NCBI GenBank assembly: GCA_014192625.1
Contig: BJHM01000022.1
Span: 1-32,630, forward strand
Reading direction: 5' to 3'
Origin: Planctomycetota bacterium
Lineage (GTDB): Bacteria > Planctomycetota > UBA1135 > UBA2386
Length of the DNA stretch: 32,630 nucleotides
Shown here: one piece after another, positions 23,237-32,629 of the stretch
Numbering within the stretch: the first letter of the stretch is position 1
Layout of the letters: every line of letters starts with the position of its first letter
Program-made: the position numbers and the translations under genes
Notes under the pieces: model-generated
Seen by the model: only the letters and a program-made list of their open reading frames with translations
Told to the model about the DNA's origin: nothing
Database searches by the model: none

Positions 23237-25783
23237 ATGCTTCGTATATCCAATAGTTTTCGCCCGCTAGTAATCAACCCGGCTTCGGGCCACGCTATAT
23301 CATCAGGCATCATTGCTGCCGCCTCAACGTGGCTCATCGCTATCCCGCTGACGTTTCTCATTGCCGATTTGCTCACACCGCCAACAGAAACCATGCTAGC
23401 CGCATTTGCAGGTGGCCCCACCGGCACAAGCCTAGACGTCACTCTGAACAACGCAATTAGTCCCGCGCTGCTGCTCAATGGCCGTCAGTTCGATATCCCG
23501 AGCGGCAGCCGGCCAAGCCCGCGATTCGGCGCTCAGCCGTTTACGCAGCAAATGCTATTGTTTGAGGAGTTCGGCTCGGAAACTCTGCCAGTTGGCGCAC
23601 CAGCCAAGGTTGGGCCAAGCGCCCCAGAAACAGCGGTTTGCGCCACCGGAGGGCAGGTCGATCATCATCTATCACAAGCGATCTATCCACCGCCCACCTG
23701 CTCTTCTAACACCGTCGATATCAACCCCCAACGTAACCTTATCGAGCGCCTTCTTGGCCGCTCGTGTGCCACCGCACCATGTGAAGGTCGCCCAGGCGGC
23801 ACTGACTTCTCGCATCAACGCTGGACCGAATTTGGACCGCAGGTATATGTCGAGACCGGTATCGCCGGCTCTCATCCTAACTGTGGTTTCCGCGATGCCA
23901 AACAACGGCACGGCTATGCCACCGGTGAGTTTGCACCAGGCGGCCTCTATCACAATACGGTTGGTGCACCTGGCTTTGACGGAACCACCGCTGGAATCCG
24001 CATCAAACTGCACCCAAGCATGCCCGAGCAAGACCCGCTCTCGCTTTGGACCTTTGACGGCACCCTGCCACCCAAGTTGATGATGGCCCGCTACGGCGAG
24101 GCAATCTTGTTACGCAATAACAACTTCTTGCCAGCTGACCCATCCGCCAACCGTGGTTTCGGCTTGCACACGATTACCACTCACGAGCACAACGGCCACA
24201 ACCCAGCGGAAAGCGACGGCTTCGCCAACGCCTTCTTCTTCCCAGGCCAATATTACGATTACCGCTGGCCAATGATCCTCGCTGGTTACGACACTATCAA
24301 CACCAACGCTAGCGACCCACGCGCCGGAAGCCCAGACGGCAATGGCGGTATCACTAAGATTCGCGGTGATTGGCGCGAGACGATGTCGACCCACTGGTTC
24401 CACGATCACATGGTCGATTTCACTTCGCAGAACGTCTACAAAGGCAACCTAGCAATGATGAATTATTACAGCGCGCTCGACCGCGGTAATGAGGCCATCA
24501 ACGACGGCGTAAACCTGCGCCTGCCCAGCGGCAGCTCACTCGACTGGGGCAATCGCGATTACGACGTAAATCTCGCATTTGGTGACAAGGCCACGACTGC
24601 GGATGGACAACTGTGGTTCAACCCGTTCCAAACTAACGGGTTCCTTGGTGACATGCTGACGGTCAACTTTCAATATAAGCCATATCTGGAAGTCCGCGCC
24701 CGCAAGTATCGCTTCAGAATCCTCAATGGCTGCGTAGCACGCATCCTGAAGCTCGGCTTGGTCAATCAAAAGAATCAACCGGTACCGTTCTACTTGGTCG
24801 CCAACGATGGCAATATCATGGAGCACACGGTAGCCCTCGACGGCACGCTCGGCACAAAGACCGGCGAACTGCCGGAACAATCCATCGGCGAACGTTTTGA
24901 TGCAATCATCGACTTCAGCAATTCAAGGCCAGGCGACAAACTCTATTTCGTCAATATGATTGAGCACAAGGACGGCAAAAAGCCTGAGGGCGCCATCCCG
25001 CTCCGCAATATCACCTCCGGCGTCTACCGCCCGACCGAAGTTGACAACAATGGCGACGGCGTTGCAGACCAATGGATTAACGGCGACCCGTGCGTCGGCA
25101 AGGTGCTCGAGTTCCGCGTCAATGCCTACAGTGGCACCGACCTCAGCATGAATCCTGCGGACTTCGTCGAGGGGCGCCAGAAGCTGATCCCATTGTGGAA
25201 ACCGACCGCAGCAGAACTTGCCAGTGCAACACACCGCACCTTTGAGTTTGGTCGTGGTGGTGGCACTGACAACAAGCCTTGGACTATCAAGGCTAATGGT
25301 GGCCAAAGCTTGGGCGCCGACATGAGCGTGTCTTCAGCAAAGTGCAATATCGACGCGCCAAGCGCGGCGGGAATGGGCCACTTGGAGATCTGGACCATCA
25401 AAAATGGCGGGGCTGGCTGGATGCACCCGGTTCACGTGCACTACGAAGAAGGCATCATCCTGAAAATGGACGGCCTTGCGCCAAAGAGCTTTTGGAAGTG
25501 GTCCCGCAAGGATATGTATCGAATCGGTGCTGGCGGCAACAATGAAGCCCCACGTGAGTTCCAAATCGCGATCCATATGCGCGAATTCGCTGGCACCTAC
25601 ATGGAACATTGCCACAACACCACGCATGAAGACAACTCGATGCTGCTCCGCTGGGACTCCGAACACGCAGGCCAGCTGACTACTTTGGCCACACCCATTC
25701 CAGCATGGGACGGTGTACAATATATCAACTCAGCAGCGCTTGCTACCGCAAGAACCGGTGATGGTATCGGCCCACGCCGCTAA
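23237..25783 (+). CDS. Large multicopper oxidase with N-terminal membrane anchor (MCO-A)
   Basis: An 848-residue multicopper oxidase that would oxidise a substrate at a type 1 copper and reduce oxygen at a trinuclear cluster, outside the cytoplasm. All four copper motifs are present: H316-E-H318, H386-W-F-H389-D-H391, H730-P-V-H733-V-H735, and H791-C792-H793-x3-H797-x4-M802, giving a Met-type blue copper site. A hydrophobic segment at about residues 24-46 is a signal anchor. An unusual region of about 250 residues precedes the first copper motif, with several cysteines (about 135-180). It is longer than laccase- or CueO-type enzymes (about 500) and shares the NGFLGD and RKYRFRxLNGC blocks with MCO-B. 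A manganese oxidase role is possible but unproven. A strong terminator follows. Confidence 0.9.
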   Translation: MLRISNSFRPLVINPASGHAISSGIIAAASTWLIAIPLTFLIADLLTPPTETMLAAFAGGPTGTSLDVTLNNAISPALLLNGRQFDIPSGSRPSPRFGAQPFTQQMLLFEEFGSETLPVGAPAKVGPSAPETAVCATGGQVDHHLSQAIYPPPTCSSNTVDINPQRNLIERLLGRSCATAPCEGRPGGTDFSHQRWTEFGPQVYVETGIAGSHPNCGFRDAKQRHGYATGEFAPGGLYHNTVGAPGFDGTTAGIRIKLHPSMPEQDPLSLWTFDGTLPPKLMMARYGEAILLRNNNFLPADPSANRGFGLHTITTHEHNGHNPAESDGFANAFFFPGQYYDYRWPMILAGYDTINTNASDPRAGSPDGNGGITKIRGDWRETMSTHWFHDHMVDFTSQNVYKGNLAMMNYYSALDRGNEAINDGVNLRLPSGSSLDWGNRDYDVNLAFGDKATTADGQLWFNPFQTNGFLGDMLTVNFQYKPYLEVRARKYRFRILNGCVARILKLGLVNQKNQPVPFYLVANDGNIMEHTVALDGTLGTKTGELPEQSIGERFDAIIDFSNSRPGDKLYFVNMIEHKDGKKPEGAIPLRNITSGVYRPTEVDNNGDGVADQWINGDPCVGKVLEFRVNAYSGTDLSMNPADFVEGRQKLIPLWKPTAAELASATHRTFEFGRGGGTDNKPWTIKANGGQSLGADMSVSSAKCNIDAPSAAGMGHLEIWTIKNGGAGWMHPVHVHYEEGIILKMDGLAPKSFWKWSRKDMYRIGAGGNNEAPREFQIAIHMREFAGTYMEHCHNTTHEDNSMLLRWDSEHAGQLTTLATPIPAWDGVQYINSAALATARTGDGIGPRR

Positions 25784-25793
25784 TACCGGCGAA

Positions 25794-25829
25794 TTGCTGC
25801 CAGTGATATCCTAGGCGACCTGGCAGCAA
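25794..25829 (+). other. Inverted repeat directly downstream of MCO-A
   Basis: ttgctgccag (25794-25803) pairs perfectly with ctggcagcaa (25820-25829) around a 16-base loop that itself contains gatatc and cctagg. It begins 10 bases after the MCO-A stop and precedes the stronger terminator hairpin. No T-run follows, so it may protect the mRNA 3' end. Confidence 0.7.
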
Positions 25830-25832
25830 CCT

Positions 25833-25873
25833 CTGGCGTGAGCATCCTTGCTCACGCCAGCAATATTTTTCGG
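25833..25873 (+). terminator. Intrinsic terminator after MCO-A
   Basis: A perfect 12-bp stem (ctggcgtgagca, 25833-25844, pairing with tgctcacgccag, 25849-25860) with a 4-base loop is followed by caatatttttc, giving a T-run. This is a canonical rho-independent terminator and suggests MCO-A is a single transcription unit, with the SCO-cytochrome gene started separately. Confidence 0.92.
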
Positions 25874-25918
25874 CACTGATCATATTGCCGAAACCTCATT
25901 TCAGAGCTCAGATGTTTT

Positions 25919-27151
25919 ATGTCAACCAAAGTTACGACAATAGCTACAATTCTGACGATCTGCAGTGCTGGGGCATACGCAACCGCACAAGGACATGACA
26001 AAGGCCCACTGCCTGGGACCCATGAGGTCGTTGTTGCTTCAGGAGTCACGGGCGGCGAAGTATGGGGGGCAAATTACTGGCCTAATGTGACTCTGACTGG
26101 GCATGACAATAAGAAATACCAGTTTTTCGACGACCTTCTCAAAGATAAAGTAGTCGTCATCGACTTTATCTATACAACTTGCCCTGATGCCTGCCCACTT
26201 GAAACAGCAAAGCTGGCAGAAGTAGCCGAGGTCCTCGGTGAACAGATGGGCGATGATGTATTCTTCTATTCAATCAGCATTGACCCTAAGACCGACTCGG
26301 TTGAAGTATTAGCAGAATACGCAAAACGATATCGCGCTGGCAAAGGCTGGACCTTTTTTACTGGCGACGAGGAAGATATCAAACTAATACGGCTAAAGTG
26401 CGGGCTCATGGACCTCGGCGGCCAACAGCGAGAAGATCACAGTTTAGATATGTTGGTGGGAAACCAAAAAACTGGCCGCTGGATGAAGCAATCAGCATTC
26501 GAAAATCCCTATATGCTGGCAACTATCATTGGCGATTGGTTGCATAATTACAAACAACCACGAAAAAATCTCTTGAGCTATGAAAAGGCCCCGGCTCTAC
26601 AGAACATGACAAAGGGTGAGAGCCTGTTTCGCACCCGCTGCAGCGCCTGCCACGTATTTGGCCAAGGTGACGGACTAACGCGTCAGGGACCAAATTTACT
26701 AGGAGTAACCGACCGTCGCGAGCGAAAATGGCTTGAGCGCTGGTTGCTGGAACCAGATGTCATGCTTGCTGAAAAAGATCCGGTCGCGATCGAGATGTTT
26801 GAAGCGTTTAACAAAGTGGCAATGCCAAACCTTCGTTTGTCGCAATTAGAAATATCACAGCTGCTTGATTACATGACCAAACAATCGCTCGTCGCCGAAT
26901 TGGCCGACCGTACGGCTTCTCTAACAAGCGCCATGCAACTAAAGCCAATCGGTTCTTGCTGCGCCAAAAAATCTGCAGACAGCTCAAACAAACAACATGA
27001 ACCCAGCTCGGGATCTGCCAAAAATTCAGATCCCAATGCAGGCGCCACTGCCAGCATAAAGTCGAAAACCGCCATGGGGACCACGGCGATGGTGTCGATA
27101 GGAATGGGCTTGATTGGACTCCTCACTGTCGCACTTCGTCGGCGCAATTGA
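25919..27151 (+). CDS. SCO1/SenC-cytochrome c fusion protein with C-terminal membrane anchor
   Basis: The 410-residue exported protein joins two modules. Residues 1-23 form a signal peptide. Residues 45-215 are a SCO-type thioredoxin fold, with the copper-binding C88-P-D-A-C92 and distal His174 (EDHS), as in copper chaperones for oxidase maturation. Residues 230-315 are a cytochrome c domain with C241-S-A-C244-H245 and probable axial Met302 (AMPNLR). After a Ser/Lys/Asn-rich spacer with a CC pair there is a single helix, about 388-405, ending in RRRN, like a C-terminal anchor. It lies between MCO-A and an exporter gene and may deliver copper and electrons to the oxidases. It is not a typical fusion partner in standard cytochrome oxidase clusters. 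Confidence 0.88.
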   Translation: MSTKVTTIATILTICSAGAYATAQGHDKGPLPGTHEVVVASGVTGGEVWGANYWPNVTLTGHDNKKYQFFDDLLKDKVVVIDFIYTTCPDACPLETAKLAEVAEVLGEQMGDDVFFYSISIDPKTDSVEVLAEYAKRYRAGKGWTFFTGDEEDIKLIRLKCGLMDLGGQQREDHSLDMLVGNQKTGRWMKQSAFENPYMLATIIGDWLHNYKQPRKNLLSYEKAPALQNMTKGESLFRTRCSACHVFGQGDGLTRQGPNLLGVTDRRERKWLERWLLEPDVMLAEKDPVAIEMFEAFNKVAMPNLRLSQLEISQLLDYMTKQSLVAELADRTASLTSAMQLKPIGSCCAKKSADSSNKQHEPSSGSAKNSDPNAGATASIKSKTAMGTTAMVSIGMGLIGLLTVALRRRN

Positions 27152-27359
27152 TTCCAGCAAGACCTCAGTGCCTGCCAAAGTCCACTGACAGATACAGGAA
27201 CTGATCTTGCGTATGCCCTGAGTTTAGATCTGATTTTTGGGCGAGAACAATACGGCAACCAAAGAAAACCAACAAAGCAGCGATACCAAAACAACAACGC
27301 GTGCGAGCCGCAGGTCTTAACTTGTGATTTAGGATTAGGCTCCTATTGTTAGCTGGACG

Positions 27360-28250
27360 ATGTTGAGCCCCGCTGAGCGCAGTCAGTTTTTGCCGCAGCT
27401 ACTTTTGCTGTTGATGATCGCAATCTGGGGCGCCAGCTTCAGCGCAACAAAGGTAGCGCTGGATGCTGGGATACCTGCCCTCGCGTTGATTGCCATTCGA
27501 TTTTGGATCGCAGTAATTTGCCTACTTCCAATCCTCGATAGGACGAGACCATATCTTGGACTGGGATCAAGCTGGCTAAAAGGCGCTGCCACTGGACTGG
27601 CTTTGCTCTTTGGTTATTGGTTCCAAACCCATGGCATGAAGGAAACAACTTCCTCAGTCGGTGGATTTATGACTGGGTTGATTGTTTTGATTGTGGCCGT
27701 TGGCGCGCGCGTCTTCTTTAACGAACGTATGAGCCGCAAATACATAACCGGATTGTTGACTGGCTGCGTCGGCCTGCTGGTTCTCTGTTATGGCGCGACG
27801 GCAAACGAGACGGGCAAAAATTCATTATCTGGAATCCTCCTGCAAGTTGGATCTTCTTCCTGCTTTGCAGCACACGTATTGCTCGTCTCGCGATTTAGTC
27901 CACGCGGCAATGAAATCGCTTTCTGCTGGTGGCAACTTACGGCAGTAGCAATCGGCGCCACGATAGCAGCCACGGCAGCTGGCTTCGACTTGCAAGACCT
28001 CATTGCAGCAACACCCAATACGTGGCTAGCGATTGGCTACTTGGGACTACTATGTACCGCCTTGGGAATCACTGTACAGAGCACGATGCAACCTCGCGTC
28101 CCGCCAAGCAGAGTTGCGATATTGCTAGCCACTCAACCCGCTTTTGCCGTCATAGCTGGTGTAATAATAATGGGGGACAGCCTCGGAGCGCTAGAATGGG
28201 TCGGCGGAACAATCATAGCAGCCAGCGTGCTGATAGCAAATCGACGCTAG
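27360..28250 (+). CDS. EamA/DMT-family exporter
   Basis: A 296-residue inner-membrane protein with ten predicted helices in two EamA repeats of about five helices each (approximately 12-140 and 155-292). Hallmarks are the WGASFSATKVAL start after the first helix and the NERMSRKYITGLLTGCVGLLVL end of repeat 1; repeat 2 ends MGDSLGALEWVGGTIIAASVLI. Members export amino acids, metabolites or drugs; the substrate cannot be predicted. It is AT-richer than the GC-rich region. About 200 bases separate it from the SCO-cytochrome gene, so co-transcription is uncertain; that gap (27152-27359) holds no recognised element. Confidence 0.9.
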   Translation: MLSPAERSQFLPQLLLLLMIAIWGASFSATKVALDAGIPALALIAIRFWIAVICLLPILDRTRPYLGLGSSWLKGAATGLALLFGYWFQTHGMKETTSSVGGFMTGLIVLIVAVGARVFFNERMSRKYITGLLTGCVGLLVLCYGATANETGKNSLSGILLQVGSSSCFAAHVLLVSRFSPRGNEIAFCWWQLTAVAIGATIAATAAGFDLQDLIAATPNTWLAIGYLGLLCTALGITVQSTMQPRVPPSRVAILLATQPAFAVIAGVIIMGDSLGALEWVGGTIIAASVLIANRR

Positions 28251-28667
28251 CGCTGAGATGGCGGATACAGGCCACTAATCGGCACTGGCCCCACCCATGA
28301 TCTTTAAGAATAACAAGTCGGCCAATTTTTGCTTGCTTAATAACATACCAAAAATGCGCCTTCTCAATTGTAATTGACTTTCCTTGCATGTCGAAGACGG
28401 GTGGATGACCTGCTCCGCAACGAGATCGGTGAAAAAAAGGGAGTGTCTTTGCAACAAAGTAGATATCAGGCACAGAAGTCAATTTCGCTTCGGAAATAGT
28501 TTCCACTCAACCGTAATTCCCACCAGAAAGCCTTCACCTTATTGTATCTATATCCGCCACACCGAAAAGGTAGGAGCCCAGTAAAAAATAGGCAGTAAAG
28601 ACGATTTTTTAAAGCTATTTGAAATTTTATAAGCGTCACGAATTATATTGATAGTGATCAGAAGAAT
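28251..28667. other. AT-rich intergenic region upstream of MCO-B1
   Basis: About 417 bases with no supported gene. A minus-strand frame of 97 codons (28213-28506) has fairly protein-like composition but no recognisable family, and could be a remnant; it overlaps the end of the EamA gene. The right part (28600-28667) is AT-rich and probably holds the MCO-B1 promoter. Confidence 0.45.
28619..28649 (+). promoter_or_regulatory. Possible sigma-70-like promoter of MCO-B1
   Basis: ttgaaa (28619-28624) and tatatt (28644-28649) resemble -35 and -10 boxes with a 19-base spacer (18 if the -10 is read as ttatat). The -10 ends 18 bases before the ATG at 28668, and agaag lies close to the start. The match is by eye in AT-rich DNA and weak. 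Confidence 0.25.
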
Positions 28668-30329
28668 ATGATCCGTCGCAATTTTTTACGTTTAGCAGTC
28701 TCTGCTGGTGGAGTTGTCCTTGTGCCTGGCGCTGCTGGTTTGACCAAAGCTCTCAGGCTCAGCGACCCGCTGCCAAGCCCAGGGCTGACTCCGTTCGTCT
28801 CGCCTCTGCCCATACCTATGAATGCGCAGCAGGTCGCGCCATTCCAAACAGTCGGTGTTACGCCTTCCCGATTCGCAACACAAAGCCCGATTTATCACAA
28901 GATCATTGCGGAGGAGCGTTTAGTGTCGCTCCATCCGCAACTACCATTGACGCGGATTTGGGGTTACAGGGATGCTGCTGTGCCAGTGTCAACCAGTGGT
29001 TTGGGGCCAACTTTCATCACCACCTTTGGTGTCCCCATGATCATGCGCCTCACTAATGCGCTGCCGCCTGATCATGTTGGATTTGGCCACCCATTTTTGA
29101 CTACTCACATGCATGGCGCTCATTTGGAACAGCGCTCCGATGGATTCGCAGAAAATATTGGTCCTTTTAGACCTGTAACTGCACCAGGCGAAAGCTATGA
29201 CCTGTGCTATAACAATCTGGACCCAGGTTTCTCGACTGGGGAGCCAGATTCGTCCGATCGGCCTTCTACGCTCTGGTATCACGACCACGTTCTCGACTTC
29301 ACAGCACAAAACGTTTATCGCGGCCTAGTCGGCCTAAACTTGTGCTTTGACCAACTAGACACTGGTGACGAAACGCAAGGACTGCAGCTTCCTTCTGGCG
29401 CTTTCGACGTTCCCATTTGCTTGCAAGACCGCCGCTTGGATGCGCTGGGCCAACTCGTTTACGACCCGTTAGACCACAATGGATTTCTCGGCGATGTTTT
29501 CTTGGTAAATGGTGCTGTACAGCCCTTCTTGTCAGTGCAAGGCAGGAAATACCGCTTTCGCATGCTGAATGGCTGCAATGCCCGTTTTCTCAATATGCGC
29601 ATTGTGAGTGCGAGTGGCGCAGCTCAGACCTACAGCCAAATCGCTACCGAGTCAGGCCTCATGCAGGGCCCCCTTCGCGACCAAACTGATTCATTCATGT
29701 CGCCAGCTCAGCGCAACGAAATCGTTTTCGATTTCTCCCGCTTTGCACCGGGCACTGTGCTGTATCTCGAAAACAATGTGGATCAACCTGACGGCCGTGG
29801 CCCACGTGGCACCTTTGACAATCCGAGATTCACACCGGTTGGCACGAGGTTTCTAAAGTTCATTGTTGGCGATCGGGTTGCCGACCCAAGCAGGGTGCCA
29901 GATATTTTGCGCCCATTTACACTTGATTACCTTGCTGAAGTGCCAGCTGCCAATCGGCTGCAGTTCCAATTTAGCAGGAGAAATGGCGTATGGGTTATCA
30001 ATGGAGAGTCGGTTGACCTGCACAATCCGATTGCGACTGTCCGACTGAACACACCCCAAGTATGGACTTTTAAGAATAACAGCGGTGGATGGTGGCATCC
30101 GATTCATGTGCACCTTGAATACATGCATGTTTTGACTCGCAACGGCAGAACACCAGCGCTCAATGAGCGCGGGGCATTCTGCCGCCGCGACATAGTTACC
30201 TTGGGCCCAAACGATGAGATCGAAGCCTTCTTCAAGTTCCGTGATTATCCGGGGCGCTGGCTAATCCATTGCCACACTACAGAGCATGAAGATGCTTTTA
30301 TGATGACCTGCTTCGATGTCATTGCCTAA
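28668..30329 (+). CDS. Tat-exported multicopper oxidase (MCO-B1)
   Basis: A 553-residue multicopper oxidase with a twin-arginine signal (MIRRNFLRLAVSAGG), which suggests export folded, possibly with cofactor bound. Copper motifs are H147-M-H149, W203-Y-H205-D-H207, H477-P-I-H480-V-H482 and H534-C535-H536-x3-H540-x4-M545, giving a Met-ligated type 1 copper. Blocks NGFLGDVFLVNG and RKYRFRMLNGC are shared with MCO-A, so the two are distant paralogues. The stop at 30327-30329 lies inside the next gene, which starts at 30316 (14-base overlap), so SCO synthesis is translationally linked. A near-identical copy is at 30968-32629. Substrate unknown. Confidence 0.93.
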   Translation: MIRRNFLRLAVSAGGVVLVPGAAGLTKALRLSDPLPSPGLTPFVSPLPIPMNAQQVAPFQTVGVTPSRFATQSPIYHKIIAEERLVSLHPQLPLTRIWGYRDAAVPVSTSGLGPTFITTFGVPMIMRLTNALPPDHVGFGHPFLTTHMHGAHLEQRSDGFAENIGPFRPVTAPGESYDLCYNNLDPGFSTGEPDSSDRPSTLWYHDHVLDFTAQNVYRGLVGLNLCFDQLDTGDETQGLQLPSGAFDVPICLQDRRLDALGQLVYDPLDHNGFLGDVFLVNGAVQPFLSVQGRKYRFRMLNGCNARFLNMRIVSASGAAQTYSQIATESGLMQGPLRDQTDSFMSPAQRNEIVFDFSRFAPGTVLYLENNVDQPDGRGPRGTFDNPRFTPVGTRFLKFIVGDRVADPSRVPDILRPFTLDYLAEVPAANRLQFQFSRRNGVWVINGESVDLHNPIATVRLNTPQVWTFKNNSGGWWHPIHVHLEYMHVLTRNGRTPALNERGAFCRRDIVTLGPNDEIEAFFKFRDYPGRWLIHCHTTEHEDAFMMTCFDVIA

Positions 30330-30912
30330 TAAAAACGTTTTCTTTTACCTCGCCGCAACCTTATCCCTGTTGGCACTGAATGGGTGCAACGGGGGTCACC
30401 TTGCAACTGGCAAAAATTTACGCAGTTTGCCCAACTACGTTGTTACAGATCAGCACGGCAACAAGTTACGCTTTTACGATGATGTGATAGCTGGCCATGC
30501 AGTCGTTTTGCAGTTTATGTACACGCGATGTGATGGTATCTGTCCAGCGGCCACGGGCAATCTTGTTTCGGCCAGAAGGATTTGCTTGGGCCAGGGTGGC
30601 TCGGACCTGAGGTTTATTTCCATCTCACTGGATCCAGCCCGCGATACCCCAGAGGATCTTACTGATTACTCACGTATTTCTGGGATGGATAATGAGTGGA
30701 TATTGCTTACTGGAAAACCGGCAGAAATCGAAGAAATCAGGAAAGCGTTGGGGGCCAAAGATCCTGATCCCGTTTTGGATTCCCAGCGCAGCAGCCACTC
30801 AGCTGGAATTGTTCTCGGAAATGATAAATATGACCGCTGGGCAATGATTTCTGGCCTTTCTCCCGGTTCCGCGATCGCACGGTCAATTTTACGCATCCTA
30901 ACAGCGATATAG
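30316..30912 (+). CDS. SCO1/SenC family copper-binding lipoprotein
   Basis: A 198-residue SCO-family protein with a lipoprotein signal (TLSLLALNGC, Cys24) anchoring it outside the inner membrane. The copper-binding thioredoxin fold has C72-D-G-I-C76 and distal His161 (SSHS). Its start overlaps the MCO-B1 gene by 14 bases, which ties its production to that oxidase. The family usually loads CuA in cytochrome c oxidase; no terminal-oxidase genes are present here, so a role in loading copper into the multicopper oxidase is inferred. The same start ATG recurs at 32616 at the very end of the second MCO-B copy, so a second SCO gene may lie just beyond the window. Confidence 0.9.
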   Translation: MSLPNKNVFFYLAATLSLLALNGCNGGHLATGKNLRSLPNYVVTDQHGNKLRFYDDVIAGHAVVLQFMYTRCDGICPAATGNLVSARRICLGQGGSDLRFISISLDPARDTPEDLTDYSRISGMDNEWILLTGKPAEIEEIRKALGAKDPDPVLDSQRSSHSAGIVLGNDKYDRWAMISGLSPGSAIARSILRILTAI

Positions 30913-30967
30913 CATTTCTCGCAGTGATAAAATTAGTTTGGAAATCAAGATTTCTTAAATTCAAAAA

Positions 30968-32629
30968 ATGATCCGTCGCAATTTTTTACGTTTAGCAGTC
31001 TCTGCTGGTGGAGTTGTCCTTGTGCCTGGCGCTGGTGGTTTGACCAAAGCTCTCAGGCTCAGCGACCCGCTACCAAGCCCAGGGCTGACTCCGTTCGTCT
31101 CGCCTCTGCCCATACCTATGAATGCGCAGCAGGTCGCGCCATTCCAAACAGTCGGTGTTACGCCTTCCCGATTCGCAACACAAAGCCCGATTTATCACAA
31201 GATCATTGCGGAGGAGCGTTTAGTGTCGCTCCATCCGCAACTACCATTGACGCGGATTTGGGGTTACAGGGATGCTGCTGTGCCAGTGTCAACCAGTGGT
31301 TTGGGGCCAACTTTCATCACCACCTTTGGTGTCCCCATGATCATGCGCCTCACTAATGCGCTGCCGCCTGATCATGTTGGATTTGGCCACCCATTTTTGA
31401 CTACTCACATGCATGGCGCTCATTTGGAACAGCGCTCCGATGGATTCGCAGAAAATATTGGTCCTTTTAGACCTGTAACTGCACCAGGCGAAAGCTATGA
31501 CCTGTGCTATAACAATCTGGACCCAGGTTTCTCGACTGGGGAGCCAGATTCGTCCGATCGGCCTTCTACGCTCTGGTATCACGACCACGTTCTCGACTTC
31601 ACAGCACAAAACGTTTATCGCGGCCTAGTCGGCCTAAACTTGTGCTTTGACCAACTAGACACTGGTGACGAAACGCAAGGACTGCAGCTTCCTTCTGGCG
31701 CTTTCGACGTTCCCATTTGCTTGCAAGACCGCCGCTTGGATGCGCTGGGCCAACTCGTTTACGACCCGTTAGACCACAATGGATTTCTCGGCGATGTTTT
31801 CTTGGTAAATGGTGCTGTACAGCCCTTCTTGTCAGTGCAAGGCAGGAAATACCGCTTTCGCATGCTGAATGGCTGCAATGCCCGTTTTCTCAATATGCGC
31901 ATTGTGAGTGCGAGTGGCGCAGCTCAGACCTACAGCCAAATCGCTACCGAGTCAGGCCTCATGCAGGGCCCCCTTCGCGACCAAACTGATTCATTCATGT
32001 CGCCAGCTCAGCGCAACGAAATCGTTTTCGATTTCTCCCGCTTTGCACCGGGCACTGTGCTGTATCTCGAAAACAATGTGGATCAACCTGACGGCCGTGG
32101 CCCACGTGGCACCTTTGACAATCCGAGATTCACACCGGTTGGCACGAGGTTTCTAAAGTTCATTGTTGGCGATCGGGTTGCCGACCCAAGCAGGGTGCCA
32201 GATATTTTGCGCCCATTTACACTTGATTACCTTGCTGAAGTGCCAGCTGCCAATCGGCTGCAGTTCCAATTTAGCAGGAGAAATGGCGTATGGGTTATCA
32301 ATGGAGAGTCGGTTGACCTGCACAATCCGATTGCGACTGTCCGACTGAACACACCCCAAGTATGGACTTTTAAGAATAACAGCGGTGGATGGTGGCATCC
32401 GATTCATGTGCACCTTGAATACATGCATGTTTTGACTCGCAACGGCAGAACACCAGCGCTCAATGAGCGCGGGGCATTCTGCCGCCGCGACATAGTTACC
32501 TTGGGCCCAAACGATGAGATCGAAGCCTTCTTCAAGTTCCGTGATTATCCGGGGCGCTGGCTAATCCATTGCCACACTACAGAGCATGAAGATGCTTTTA
32601 TGATGACCTGCTTCGATGTCATTGCCTAA
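30968..32629 (+). CDS. Second copy of the Tat-exported multicopper oxidase (MCO-B2)
   Basis: The 553-residue protein is identical to MCO-B1 except Gly for Ala at residue 23 in the signal peptide. All copper ligands (H147, H149, H205, H207, H477, H480, H482, H534, C535, H536, H540, M545) and the RR signal are intact, so it should be functional. At the DNA level the two genes differ at two positions (28735/31035 and 28772/31072), both in the first 105 bases. It starts 55 bases after the SCO stop, behind an AT-rich leader unlike that of MCO-B1. The window ends one base after its stop. Confidence 0.93.
   Translation: MIRRNFLRLAVSAGGVVLVPGAGGLTKALRLSDPLPSPGLTPFVSPLPIPMNAQQVAPFQTVGVTPSRFATQSPIYHKIIAEERLVSLHPQLPLTRIWGYRDAAVPVSTSGLGPTFITTFGVPMIMRLTNALPPDHVGFGHPFLTTHMHGAHLEQRSDGFAENIGPFRPVTAPGESYDLCYNNLDPGFSTGEPDSSDRPSTLWYHDHVLDFTAQNVYRGLVGLNLCFDQLDTGDETQGLQLPSGAFDVPICLQDRRLDALGQLVYDPLDHNGFLGDVFLVNGAVQPFLSVQGRKYRFRMLNGCNARFLNMRIVSASGAAQTYSQIATESGLMQGPLRDQTDSFMSPAQRNEIVFDFSRFAPGTVLYLENNVDQPDGRGPRGTFDNPRFTPVGTRFLKFIVGDRVADPSRVPDILRPFTLDYLAEVPAANRLQFQFSRRNGVWVINGESVDLHNPIATVRLNTPQVWTFKNNSGGWWHPIHVHLEYMHVLTRNGRTPALNERGAFCRRDIVTLGPNDEIEAFFKFRDYPGRWLIHCHTTEHEDAFMMTCFDVIA

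Noticed and set aside
28213-28506. Minus-strand 97-codon frame with fairly protein-like composition between EamA and MCO-B1
   Set aside because: It overlaps the end of the EamA gene, has no visible ribosome-binding site and matches no family I recognise; it is mentioned only as a possible remnant in the intergenic entry.
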